This document shows, one piece after another, positions 55,323 through 63,985 of a stretch of DNA of 64,000 bases. A model generated the notes under the pieces. The model did not search any database. It saw nothing but the letters and a program-made list of their open reading frames with translations, and was not told the origin of the DNA. How positions within the stretch are numbered: the first letter of the stretch is position 1; every line of letters begins with the position of its first letter. Origin of the DNA: GCA-2724215 sp015660315 (GTDB lineage Bacteria > Latescibacterota > UBA2968 > UBA8231); assembly GCA_029941315.1 (NCBI GenBank), contig JAPYQE010000002.1:1-64000 (forward strand), given 5' to 3'. Position numbers and translations under genes: made by a program.

Positions 55323-56111
55323 CTAAAACGGAAGCTCCGTACCGTAAATCACCGGATTCATATCGTGATCTGTGAGGTCAGCGGTATATACGCTCTGCTC
55401 ACCTTTCTTCGGCCAGGATCTTTCCGTTCGCATATGAATGGCAAAACTCCGACGAGGACGGCCGGATGTATTGGGATGGCTGCCATGAAAGGTCAGCTTG
55501 TGATGGAACGCGACCTGTCCAGCATTGAGCAGTACCGGTATCGCGGCAAAATCGCTGTCGTCCGGTATCTGTATCGTATCCTGAAAAGAGCCGTGCGTCG
55601 TATCGAAGAAATTGCCCTGGTTCAAAAAGCCCCATTTGTGCGAACCGCTAATATAGACCATCGGCCCACAATCTTCCTCCACATCCGTCAGAGGCACCCA
55701 AGCTGTGAAAAGTTCACTATCTTCTTCCCAGGGTCCCCAGTAATTGCGATCCTGATGCCAACCCACTTTCGACTCGTTCGCGCCTAAGCCGGGTTTGACC
55801 AACAACTGCACAGCCCATATTTGCACCGCTTGCGCACCGGTAATCGCGGCGGCCCACTTCCCAAGATTCGAATTTGACACAAACTCACGGATAGTCAGAT
55901 CTGCGCGATGGGAAGAATCGATTTTTACGATTTGCCCCCGTGTCGCTTCTGCAGAATCAAACGGGCTGCGCGGGGCGACACCGGTTTCGTAGCGGCCAGA
56001 GATTACAAGATCCTGGTGCTTTATCGCACGGGCGATAGACTCTTCGTCATAGATGATCGGGGAGAAGCAAAAACCCTGTTGCTCATAGTGCAATTTTGCT
56101 TCTTGATACAT
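55323..56111 (-). CDS. Phytanoyl-CoA dioxygenase (PhyH) family protein
   Basis: 262 residues. It is the most canonical PhyH copy in the window: HYEQQGFCFSPIIYDEES at the start, the iron pair in GWHQDRNYWGPW (His-x-Asp), DVEEDCGPMVYISGSHKWG, the distal His in FHHKLTFHGSHPNTSGRPR and the 2-oxoglutarate Arg just after. ATG 56111 is preferred over TTG 56120. It ends 20 bases before the GH42-like gene on the same strand, so it belongs to the catabolic cluster. A substrate such as a methylated or acylated sugar alcohol is conceivable but unproven. Confidence 0.88.
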   Translation of the reverse strand: MYQEAKLHYEQQGFCFSPIIYDEESIARAIKHQDLVISGRYETGVAPRSPFDSAEATRGQIVKIDSSHRADLTIREFVSNSNLGKWAAAITGAQAVQIWAVQLLVKPGLGANESKVGWHQDRNYWGPWEEDSELFTAWVPLTDVEEDCGPMVYISGSHKWGFLNQGNFFDTTHGSFQDTIQIPDDSDFAAIPVLLNAGQVAFHHKLTFHGSHPNTSGRPRRSFAIHMRTERSWPKKGEQSVYTADLTDHDMNPVIYGTELPF

Positions 56112-56248
56112 AGTTCTCAACCCTGAATCGCAGCGATTATGGACCGCGCCGAGCCCCTTGGTCCATGCAGAAGGAGCATTCTATTATCTCTGCCAAAACA
56201 AACCGACAGTTCGACCGATATCCTGCAATAAAAAACTATGGCCGTCGG

Positions 56249-57619
56249 TTATAATACCAACTCGTCCGGTGGCTCCCAATCGCCGGAGCGCGGATCCCAA
56301 CGCGTGCCGCATTTGTCGCTGATCACCACCCATTCACCTGGGCTCAGATTGCCCTGATGGTGGTAGTTGAAGCGCCTCAAACCCGCCGCTTCGGCCGAAT
56401 CGAGCAGCATTTTCAAGTCCCGCGCGCTCATCGGATCGCCGTCGTGCGGAAAACGCCCCGTATCCAGCCAGGGCACGATGCGCTCAGGATCGTCGACGGC
56501 AGCGATTGCCCGCTTCGTCTCCTGCGTGACCACCTGCTCGAAAAACTCCGGACTCAGCGCAGTTTCAAAGTCCAGCATATCATCGCTGACCCCAGGCAAA
56601 ATTATACCGAACATAGCCTGCACGATTTCGAGCGTATCGGCAACCGTGAGACTGGGGTTCCACTCGATCAAGGTCTGCGAATAGCGATATACCGTACCGA
56701 TAAAGCCATCGAAGCCACGGTGGAAGAAGTAGTGCTTGGGCAATAGAAAATCCATAAACTCGGCGAGATCGACAAAGTCGTAGCCACACAAAGGTGCAAA
56801 AGCCGCCGATCGCGGGCCGCAGCCCATGCGCACCGGACGGTCCAGATTCGCGGCGACGCCTTCGCGCATCTGGCGAAAGTTGCGCGTCAGACTTTCCGTG
56901 CGGAACGACAACCACGACATCAGATCGGCATCCGCACCGAGCATGTGGTAGGCACCCATCAGACCGCCGCGTGCGTTGGAGCGGATGCGTTTCGGGTCCA
57001 GATTGTGAAACAACGCCAATAAGCGATCTTTGGCGGCGACCATGGCGGCGTAGTCGTAACCGAGATCTTTGGCCATCGGCGCCACCGATTCCGGCAAGTC
57101 GTTAAAAAAATAAGAGCGGTGGTTCATATGGTGCGGTGCCATCTCATAGCCCCATTCGGGACCGTCCATCACCACACCGTCGGCCATTGGATAATGCTCG
57201 AGCGTGTCGACCATGCGGGCGACGCGCGCCGCCGTCGTCTGCGGATCGTGTAAATGGTGGCCGGGGCCACCTGGGCCGGAACCGCCGTCGGCATACATGA
57301 TATAGACTTGCATGCCGCGGTCTTTTGTGGCGTTCATGGTCTTTTCGAGCAGAGCCCGTTTTTCCGGCAACTGGTGTTCTGGCGCAGCCGGCGCTTCGAC
57401 GCCGAGGCGCTTGTAGACCGCCGGATTGGGATCATAGGTCGGCGCCACCAGCCCTTCAGAAGGCAGCGACTGCGCATTTTGTGACAACTTCGCTTGGCCG
57501 AAGACCAGCGGCCCAAAGACGACGCCGTCAACGCCGCCCGCATGCCACGCGTCGAGGATGCGTTCGTGATCGTACATCACGCCTTCAAGATCTCGCTGTA
57601 TATCCATCCAAAGCTTCAT
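56249..57619 (-). CDS. Uncharacterised TIM-barrel-like protein
   Basis: 456 residues, no signal peptide, with GGGAG before the start at 57619. The opening KLWMDIQRDLEGVMYDHERI, VDGVVFGPLVFGQAKLS, MQVYIMYADGGSGPGGPG and MADGVVMDGPEWGYE suggest a glycoside-hydrolase-like barrel, with the acidic DGPEWGYE a candidate catalytic site. HHQGNLSPGEWVVISDKCG closes the protein. I do not recognise the family. It starts the minus-strand cluster containing PhyH, GH42-like, acetylesterase, alcohol dehydrogenase and enoyl-CoA hydratase genes, and is separated from the upstream ychF by 16 bases. Confidence 0.6.
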   Translation of the reverse strand: MKLWMDIQRDLEGVMYDHERILDAWHAGGVDGVVFGPLVFGQAKLSQNAQSLPSEGLVAPTYDPNPAVYKRLGVEAPAAPEHQLPEKRALLEKTMNATKDRGMQVYIMYADGGSGPGGPGHHLHDPQTTAARVARMVDTLEHYPMADGVVMDGPEWGYEMAPHHMNHRSYFFNDLPESVAPMAKDLGYDYAAMVAAKDRLLALFHNLDPKRIRSNARGGLMGAYHMLGADADLMSWLSFRTESLTRNFRQMREGVAANLDRPVRMGCGPRSAAFAPLCGYDFVDLAEFMDFLLPKHYFFHRGFDGFIGTVYRYSQTLIEWNPSLTVADTLEIVQAMFGIILPGVSDDMLDFETALSPEFFEQVVTQETKRAIAAVDDPERIVPWLDTGRFPHDGDPMSARDLKMLLDSAEAAGLRRFNYHHQGNLSPGEWVVISDKCGTRWDPRSGDWEPPDELVL

Positions 57620-57635
57620 GCAATTACTCCCTTAT

Positions 57636-58730
57636 CTAAACATTGAAACGAAAGTGCATCACGTCTCCGTCTACAACCGTGTACTCCTTACCTTCAATCC
57701 GCAATTTACCGGCGGCTTTTACCGCGACCTCACTGCCCAACGAAACGAAGTCATCGAATTTAATGACCTCAGCTTTGATAAAGCCCCGCTGAAAATCCGT
57801 GTGGATGGCTCCGGCGGCTTCGGGCGCGCTAGAGCCACGCTTGACGGTCCAAGCCCTGGTTTCTTTGGGACCGGCAGTAAGATAAGTGATCAGGTCGAGC
57901 AGCTTGTACCCTTCGCGGATGACCTTGTCCAAACCCGATTCACTCAAGCCCAGGGATTCGAGATATTCTCGCTGTTCCTCTTCTTCGAGCTGTGAGATCT
58001 CGGCTTCGATCGCCGCGCTCATACAGATGACCGGAGCCCCGGCCACCGCCTCTTTGAGCTTTTGCACGTGCGGGTTGGCATCTGGATTGACGGCGTCCGC
58101 CTCGGAAATATTCGCCAGATACATGACCGGCTTGTCTGTCAGCAGGTGCATATCGCTGATGCGCAAACGCTGGTCGTCAGATAGTTCCATCGATCGCACG
58201 GACTTGCCCTCGTTGAGATGCGCGAGGAGCGGCTCTAAAACCTCCATATCCGCACGCGCGTCCTTATCGCCGGACCGCGCCATCTTGCTCGTGCGGTTCA
58301 TGCGTTTTTCGACGCTGGCCAGATCCGCCAGACCGAGTTCGGTATCAATAACTTCGCTATCTCGCAAAGGGTCCACCGACCCGTCGACATGCACGATATT
58401 GTCGTCGTCAAAACAGCGCACGACATGGGCAATGGCATTGCATTCGCGGATATTACCGAGAAACTGATTGCCCAAACCTTCACCCTCTGACGCGCCTTTG
58501 ACTAAGCCGGCGATATCGACAAACTCAAGGCTGGTAGGGATGATCTTTTCCGAGGTGAATATGTTGGCCAGTTGGTCCAGCCGCCCGTCCGGCACCGCTA
58601 CGACACCGATATTAGGTTCGATGGTACAGAAAGGGAAATTGGCACTCTCGGCTCCGGCCGCGGAAAGCGCGTTGAACAGCGTAGATTTCCCCACATTCGG
58701 CAGGCCAACTATTCCGATATTAATCGCCAC
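57636..58730 (-). CDS. ychF: Ribosome-binding GTPase/ATPase YchF
   Basis: 364 residues, matching the universally conserved YchF/OLA1 family. Walker A reads GLPNVGKSTLFNAL (8-21), with EFVDIAGLVKGASEGEGLGNQFL as the G3 region, and the atypical NISEADA in place of the NKxD of true GTPases, which explains ATP preference. The TGS domain ends the protein (GDVMHFRFNV). The start is GTG at 58730 with AGGAG upstream. It is a housekeeping stress-related translation factor and a useful phylogenetic marker for placing this genome. Confidence 0.96.
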   Translation of the reverse strand: MAINIGIVGLPNVGKSTLFNALSAAGAESANFPFCTIEPNIGVVAVPDGRLDQLANIFTSEKIIPTSLEFVDIAGLVKGASEGEGLGNQFLGNIRECNAIAHVVRCFDDDNIVHVDGSVDPLRDSEVIDTELGLADLASVEKRMNRTSKMARSGDKDARADMEVLEPLLAHLNEGKSVRSMELSDDQRLRISDMHLLTDKPVMYLANISEADAVNPDANPHVQKLKEAVAGAPVICMSAAIEAEISQLEEEEQREYLESLGLSESGLDKVIREGYKLLDLITYLTAGPKETRAWTVKRGSSAPEAAGAIHTDFQRGFIKAEVIKFDDFVSLGSEVAVKAAGKLRIEGKEYTVVDGDVMHFRFNV

Positions 58731-58896
58731 TTAATCGTTCTCCTTTGCTTGACATTCTCCCGATCGGCCAGGCCGTCCGGCAATCGCAATGGCCGGCAAC
58801 TCGCACGTAGTTCAGGCGAAAGTATAAGTTTCTTCATAAGACGTTAGAATGTAAGGTACGGGAGGGTAACACGCAGGGCCGTTAGCAACACGGTGA

Positions 58897-60336
58897 TTAA
58901 CTTTCCAACCTCGCCTTAGCAACGGCGATACCCGCGGCATAACCGCTCGACCAAGCCCACTGAAAATTAAAACCGCCCAAACGCCCCGTGACATTAACGA
59001 CTTCCCCGCAACAATACAACCCCGGCAGGAGCTTGCTCTCCAGCGTGCGGCGGTCAAGTTCGCCGAGCGGCACCCCCCCGGAGGTGACCTCCGCCTTGGT
59101 ATATCCTTCAGTGCCGGCGAGCCCAAGATCAACTTGCGTCAGCGCCAGATACAAGCGCGCCCGGTCGCGGTCATCCAACTGCTTGACCTTGTAGTTGGAG
59201 TCAATTCTGGCCGCGTGCAGCAGCGCCTCTACCAACGAGCGCGGCAGACGCGTCGCCAACACGGTGCCGAGAATGCGCTCGCGCTGTTCGAATAACCCCC
59301 GTATCTGATGCTCGAAGGCCTCTCTTGTCGGCGGGCGTGGCACCAAGAGCGGTGTTAGCGCCGCACCGGGCTGTTTATCGCGATCGCGATATGGGAGCCA
59401 AGGCCCATCGTCAACGACAAGACTCCAGAAGTCGGCGTAGAGCACCACATCTTCACCGGCCAATTGAGCGCGACCACAAGCCCCACTCACATCGAAAGGC
59501 GCAGGCCCGGTGGCGCCTTTGTGGGTGACGAGCAAACCACCGGCGGCGCGGGCCAATGAGCGGAAACGGGTACCGGCCAATTGTTCGGGCTTCATCCCGC
59601 GCGGCGCCAGCGTCAGCACAGCCGGCACCGTCAAACCCGAGAGGCCGGCCAATGGCCCATCGCGGCGCAATAGCAGGGGCGTGAGCGCCGGCAACGGGGC
59701 GGTGATCCTATGACCGAGTCGTTCTAATTCTTGCAACCCGAAACCGCGCGAGCCAGTCTTCGGCAAACTCTTGCCACCCGTGGCTATAACTACGCATTGA
59801 GGTTGCCATTGCGAACCATCCCCCAAACGAACCAGCCAGCGTTCACCCGCCAAAATCGGCGGATCCAATCGAGTGACCTCGGCGGGAGCGATGAGCGGAA
59901 TCCCCGCCGCCTCAACCGCACCCAATAGCGTGCCGAGCACATCCGCCGCGCTATCGCTCTGCGGAAAGACTTTACCCATAGGCTCGGTGTAGGTGGGGCA
60001 ACCGCGCGCGCGAAAGAAAGTGCGCACCGCCGCAGCGGGAAAACCGCGCAACAGGCCCTTCACCGCCCTCGGCGCATCGCTTTCGTAATCTTTTTCATCG
60101 ACCTGGACGTTCGTCAGATTGCAGCGCCCCCCGCCCGATACCAGGATTTTGAGCCCAAGACGCGCCTCGTTGTTGAGCAGTACTACATCGGGAGCATGGC
60201 CCGTTGGCAACCCCTCTCCGGCGTCCGGGTCGAGTGCGCCGCGCGCGGCCAATGCCGCGAACAGTCCTGCGGCCCCGGCGCCGACGACCAGCACGTCGCA
60301 GCGTCGTTCGCGCCGATCTTCGACGGCGATGCTCAT
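58897..60336 (-). CDS. HI0933-family FAD-dependent oxidoreductase
   Basis: 479 residues of the YhiN/BaiN/HI0933 flavoprotein family. The FAD-binding motif is VLVVGAGAAGLFAALAARG, then GLKILVSGGGRCNLTN, VIATGGKSLPKTGSRGFG, GGLLVTHKGATGPAPFDVSG and VVNVTGRLGGFNFQWAWSSG. The family is widespread and its role is uncertain; one member (BaiN) acts in bile-acid reduction. A ~25-residue insertion with Pro/Gly (DPDAGEGLPTGHAPD) follows the first Rossmann motif. Single gene, 166 bases from ychF. Confidence 0.93.
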   Translation of the reverse strand: MSIAVEDRRERRCDVLVVGAGAAGLFAALAARGALDPDAGEGLPTGHAPDVVLLNNEARLGLKILVSGGGRCNLTNVQVDEKDYESDAPRAVKGLLRGFPAAAVRTFFRARGCPTYTEPMGKVFPQSDSAADVLGTLLGAVEAAGIPLIAPAEVTRLDPPILAGERWLVRLGDGSQWQPQCVVIATGGKSLPKTGSRGFGLQELERLGHRITAPLPALTPLLLRRDGPLAGLSGLTVPAVLTLAPRGMKPEQLAGTRFRSLARAAGGLLVTHKGATGPAPFDVSGACGRAQLAGEDVVLYADFWSLVVDDGPWLPYRDRDKQPGAALTPLLVPRPPTREAFEHQIRGLFEQRERILGTVLATRLPRSLVEALLHAARIDSNYKVKQLDDRDRARLYLALTQVDLGLAGTEGYTKAEVTSGGVPLGELDRRTLESKLLPGLYCCGEVVNVTGRLGGFNFQWAWSSGYAAGIAVAKARLES

Positions 60337-60498
60337 CTATAGCTCCAAATTTCGTATTCTTCTGTCATTCTCTATTGAATATTTCTTATGTAGAAAGTGT
60401 TCATTAACCATCTGCTGATCAGTCGGCAGGGCAGCGGAGCTAACCGCTTGGCCAACACCTGAGGCAGATTATGTTGATGGGGATTTGAAAAATATTGC

Positions 60499-61566
60499 TT
60501 AGAATTCCACTGGTAAAATACACACTGGATTCGGCACGCTGGCGATGTGCCCCGTTGGTTCCAGATCTCCCGATTCGCCATTTATGCGGAAACTAACCAC
60601 CGTGTCTGAGTCCTGGTTGCCAACTATTAAGAACGCACCCGTCGGGTCAATGGCAAAATCGCGCGGCGTCTTGCCCTGCGTGTCTGTATGGCCAAGAGCC
60701 GTAAGCAGACCGTCGACAAATGAGAATCGGGCGATGCTATCATCACCGCGATTGGAAGCGTAGACGAAACGCCCGTCAGCGGTGATTGCAATTTCGGCAC
60801 ATGAAGGCCCAACATCACTGTCAGGCGGTAAGGTCGAGATTGTTTGTAGTGGATTGAGCAAGCCATCGCGATGAGCGCATACCGTGATCGTCGCATCCAT
60901 CTCCCCTAGCACGAAGGCGTACCGTTCCGTCGGGTCAAAGATGAAGTGGCGCGGGCCCGCACCGGTGTACAATTTAACGAAAGCCGGATCGCTGGGCGTC
61001 AGATTGCCAGTATCGGAATCGAATTTGTATATCCGCACTTGATCCAGGCCAAGGTCCGGCACAAATAGTCGATTATTATCGGCGGTCAACGCCACGGCAT
61101 GGGCGTGCGGGCCGAGTTGGCGTTCGTGGCTGCTGCCCGAGCCGATATGCTGAATCACAGTGGAGGCTTCGCCGAGCGATCCATCTTCCTGGATTGGATA
61201 GACGGCGATGCTGCCGGTCTCGTAATTTGCGCTTAAGACGCATTTGCCCGTCGCGTCGACGATGATATGACAGGGCAAACCGCCATGTGCTGGTTGGCTG
61301 TTGAGCGGCTGGAGTTCGTCGCCGGCAATGGCGTAGGCATGTACCCGTGGATCGTCGTCAACTTCCGTTTCCTGCTCGGCGTAGATAAACCGTTTTTGCG
61401 AATCGATAGCGAGATACGAGGGATTGCGAGGGCCAGTAACTGTGCTGAGATGGGTAAGTTCACCCGAATCGGTGTCGAGCCTGTAGACATAAATGCCCTC
61501 GGCTTTGCCGTCAACAAAAGGCAGTTTTTCGGTGTAGGTTCCAATATATACGGTTTGCGATGGCAT
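60499..61566 (-). CDS. Lactonase family beta-propeller protein (6-phosphogluconolactonase-like)
   Basis: 355 residues of the seven-bladed Pgl/YbhE-type propeller. Repeated blades show VYIGTYTEKLP, GPRNPSYLAIDSQKRFIYA, HGGLPCHIIVDATGKCVLSA, LGPHAHAVALTADNNRLFV, GAGPRHFIFDPTERYAFVL, ISADGRFVYASNRGDDSIA-type strands, and TPRDFAIDPTGAFLIVGNQ. In Pgl the role is hydrolysis of 6-phosphogluconolactone; paralogues act on other sugar lactones. ATG 61566 has GGGAG upstream; the longer 61671 frame lacks similarity. Single gene facing a decayed glycosidase on the other side of its promoter. Confidence 0.9.
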   Translation of the reverse strand: MPSQTVYIGTYTEKLPFVDGKAEGIYVYRLDTDSGELTHLSTVTGPRNPSYLAIDSQKRFIYAEQETEVDDDPRVHAYAIAGDELQPLNSQPAHGGLPCHIIVDATGKCVLSANYETGSIAVYPIQEDGSLGEASTVIQHIGSGSSHERQLGPHAHAVALTADNNRLFVPDLGLDQVRIYKFDSDTGNLTPSDPAFVKLYTGAGPRHFIFDPTERYAFVLGEMDATITVCAHRDGLLNPLQTISTLPPDSDVGPSCAEIAITADGRFVYASNRGDDSIARFSFVDGLLTALGHTDTQGKTPRDFAIDPTGAFLIVGNQDSDTVVSFRINGESGDLEPTGHIASVPNPVCILPVEF

Positions 61567-61727
61567 GGATGGCTCCCATTGTCGTTCATAGTGAATGTGC
61601 ACGATTTGCTCAGACAATATATACCGCGATCGGTTGCTACCCGCCTGATTTGCAACCACCGAAAAATACACAAGACCAATAGATCAGCCAATAAAGGGAA
61701 TATGCAATGCATTAAACGATCAAAAAT

Positions 61728-62214
61728 GTGAAAAGGGCCATGCTCTCGATGCAGCGCGCCTCGTGGGAACAGGGGGTGGCCGCACAAGCACTATTGGAAC
61801 TAGGCGATCGCGAATTCGTCGTTTTGATGGCCAAAGAATCGGTCCTGCGCCAAGATGCAGACGGACGGCTCAGCGTGCTCTATACGGATCAGGGCGTGAC
61901 CGACCCGGCGGCGGCCGGAGAAGCCGTGTTTACCGCGGCCGAGTGGAGCGGCGATCAGCAATTAATAGACGCATCGCAAAAGTATGTTGTGCAGACTGGT
62001 TTGCGATTGATAGGAATTGTGCAGGGCGGTAAATGGAAAGAGCATCGAGCGCGATACCAGCCGATAAATCGCCTTCGCAAGCATCGAGCGCGGTGGCACC
62101 CTATTCGACATAGGCGACGGAGCAGGCGATAACCTGGGGGCGTTGGACGAAGAATACGATATCGCAGGAGTTAAAGCGGTGTTGCAGGAAATCAACAGCG
62201 AGGCCTCTCAATAA
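61728..62214 (+). pseudogene. Decayed GH88/GH105-like gene fused to a second remnant
   Basis: GTG at 61728 opens AMLSMQRASWEQGVAAQALL, with VTDPAAAGEAVFTAAEWSGD following. This resembles the N-terminal helices of unsaturated glucuronyl/rhamnogalacturonyl hydrolases (alpha/alpha barrel). After ~85 residues similarity ends. A second piece from ~62088 in another frame reads RGGTLFDIGDGAGDNLGALD and continues to a stop at 62214. The two pieces do not belong to one protein. It is evidently a deletion scar. Complete enzymes of this family open products of polysaccharide lyases, which fits the lyases in this window. Confidence 0.55.
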
Positions 62215-62267
62215 ACATAGGCTATAGACGATTGCCCAACGCACCTAGTGCCCCCGACTCAATCCTC

Positions 62268-62792
62268 CTACAAACGCCGGCGGTGAGCCTCGGCCAGCGC
62301 GATATACTTCTGCGCCCATTTACAATGCGTATCATAAGTATCCTCCGGTAAAACGCGACTCAGACGCGCAGGCACACCGACCACCAGACTGAAAGCATCG
62401 ATCATTTCATTCTCGCGCACGACAGCCCCCGCGCCGACGATGCTGCCACGCCCGATATGCGCCCCAGAAAGCACGATCGCGCCGATGCCGATCAGACAAC
62501 CCTCTTCAACGGTGCAGGCGTGTAAATTAACACCATGACCTACCGTGACGTCATTGCCAACGATACAGGGCAGGTCATTGGTAACGTGTAAAATACAGCC
62601 GTCCTGTATATTGCTGCGCGCACCAATCGCAATATGATTGATATCGCCGCGGGCCACTGCATTATACCAGATAGAGGATTCTTCGCCACAGCGCACATCG
62701 CCCAACACCTGAGCGCCAGGAGCAACAAAGGTCGAGGTGGGGATATCTGGGTCGGCGGCAAAAAGGCGATCGGGTAGATCCGTTGGGTTCAT
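62268..62792 (-). CDS. Gamma-carbonic anhydrase-like left-handed beta-helix protein
   Basis: 174 residues of hexapeptide repeats forming a left-handed beta-helix. Metal and active-site segments are AVARGDINHIAIGARSNIQDG, HVTNDLPC, VTVGHGVNLHACTVEEGCLI and GSIVGAGAVV; the three zinc-binding histidines are in ILHV, VGHG and NLHAC. Such YrdA/PaaY-type proteins include carbonic anhydrases and thioesterases, so activity is not certain. It lies 40 bases before the PhyH gene stop and is probably co-transcribed with it. Confidence 0.93.
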   Translation of the reverse strand: MNPTDLPDRLFAADPDIPTSTFVAPGAQVLGDVRCGEESSIWYNAVARGDINHIAIGARSNIQDGCILHVTNDLPCIVGNDVTVGHGVNLHACTVEEGCLIGIGAIVLSGAHIGRGSIVGAGAVVRENEMIDAFSLVVGVPARLSRVLPEDTYDTHCKWAQKYIALAEAHRRRL

Positions 62793-62832
62793 GAGATTTC
62801 TTTAGCATAGTTATGTCGCGGTGAAGGGCCTA

Positions 62833-63651
62833 TCACCACAAGTCGAGCCCGAGCAACTTGCGCCCAATATCCGTCAGCTCTGCCGGTCCGTAATTTTTAG
62901 CTTCCCACCCGCGCGGATCCCCAGGCCAGGCGGCACGGCCCAATGCCCTGCGCTCGCGCCACAACGTTATGCGCTCTTCGCGACGCGCCTCGTCCATCGG
63001 CTCGGGCACTGGGTAAAAGTTCATATACTGCGCAAGGCGCGGTTTGTCAGACGTATTGCGGCCATTGCCGTGCGGCAACGCGCGATGCCATATCAGCAAC
63101 GAACCCGCCTTAGCCGGCACCTGCACGAAACGCTCGGTATCGATCTGCGGCACCCAAGGCTCTTTCTCGTCGATCAGCGACTTATGTGCTCCCGGCCAAC
63201 AAACGAAAGAGCCCTGGTCATCAGCCGTATCGGTGAGATACAACACTCCCTGCGTACCGAACGTCACCGGCAACTTCGACGTATCCGCATCCCAATGATA
63301 CATACCCTTGTGGTCCCACTCGGGATAATCGTCGTGCCGGGGCGGTTTCATATTAACCCGATCTGGATGCACCCAAATGCGCTCAGTCCCATACACCTCG
63401 CTGTATATCTGATGAATCGCCGGGTGCTGATAGACATTCCACATCGCCTGGTGCTGATACATCTCGACCATACCGGCGCCGGGTTTATGCGGCGGACGGT
63501 ACCAATCATCAGGCTTTCCAGGGTCCATCTCCAGAAAAGAAAAAATAGCCTCGACTACCGCATCGCAAAGATCGGTCGGTATCGCATCCTCAATAATCAT
63601 ATAACCGCACTCGTCGAAATGCTCGCGATGCGCTTCAGTCAGTATGCCCAT
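62833..63651 (-). CDS. Phytanoyl-CoA dioxygenase (PhyH) family protein
   Basis: 272 residues. ATG 63651 has GGGGAG upstream; an earlier ATG at 63723 would add 24 non-conserved residues. PhyH landmarks: HFDECGYMIIEDAIPTDL, the iron pair in MYHWDADTSKLP (His-x-Asp), SFVCWPGAHKSLIDE, the distal His in LIWHRALPHGNGRN and DKPRLAQYMNF for 2-oxoglutarate. The MYHWDAD and MNFYPVPEP segments differ from the other copies in the window, so this is a separate lineage. Repeat copy C lies ~170 bases upstream of the start. Confidence 0.85.
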   Translation of the reverse strand: MGILTEAHREHFDECGYMIIEDAIPTDLCDAVVEAIFSFLEMDPGKPDDWYRPPHKPGAGMVEMYQHQAMWNVYQHPAIHQIYSEVYGTERIWVHPDRVNMKPPRHDDYPEWDHKGMYHWDADTSKLPVTFGTQGVLYLTDTADDQGSFVCWPGAHKSLIDEKEPWVPQIDTERFVQVPAKAGSLLIWHRALPHGNGRNTSDKPRLAQYMNFYPVPEPMDEARREERITLWRERRALGRAAWPGDPRGWEAKNYGPAELTDIGRKLLGLDLW

Positions 63652-63825
63652 CCCAATCTCCCCGTGTTCATCCAGCCTAACAAAAATAAATTCGTAATTA
63701 GCGTAATTCGACCCTATTTGCAATGATCAAGACGCAAATAGGGTCGACTATAAGTACTACGGCCTTAGAAGCCTTCCCATACCCCACCTCTTGCACATCT
63801 CTCAAATCACCCACCGCACTTATCC

Positions 63826-63985
63826 AGGTATGGGCCAGCGGGTCAGTGGCCGCGCCGGGTATTTTTCAATGGGCGGTGCGGGGCAAAGGGCCTGGCGGGG
63901 CAAGGCGGGGAGAGCAGGCGACTGGAAGGGCGACGGGCTGGAGGAGTTTAAAAATACCCAACGCGTTCATCCCCACAGCCCACCT
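63826..63985 (+). repeat. Dispersed G-rich inverted-repeat element, copy C
   Basis: An inner perfect inverted repeat GGGTATTTTT (63857-63866) and AAAAATACCC (63950-63959) is extended by CGCG on each side. The same inner pair occurs in copy B. Between them lie many G-runs (GGGCGG, GCGGGG, AAAGGGCCTGGCGGGG, AAGGCGGGG) and a GGGCGACGGGC block matching copies A and B. The outer end is more diverged. Bases 63652-63825 hold only the probable promoter of the PhyH gene. Confidence 0.6.

Noticed and set aside
62821..63726. 301-codon plus-strand frame opposite the last PhyH gene
   Set aside because: Arg/His/Pro-rich shadow sequence; the minus strand carries complete PhyH motifs and a ribosome-binding site.
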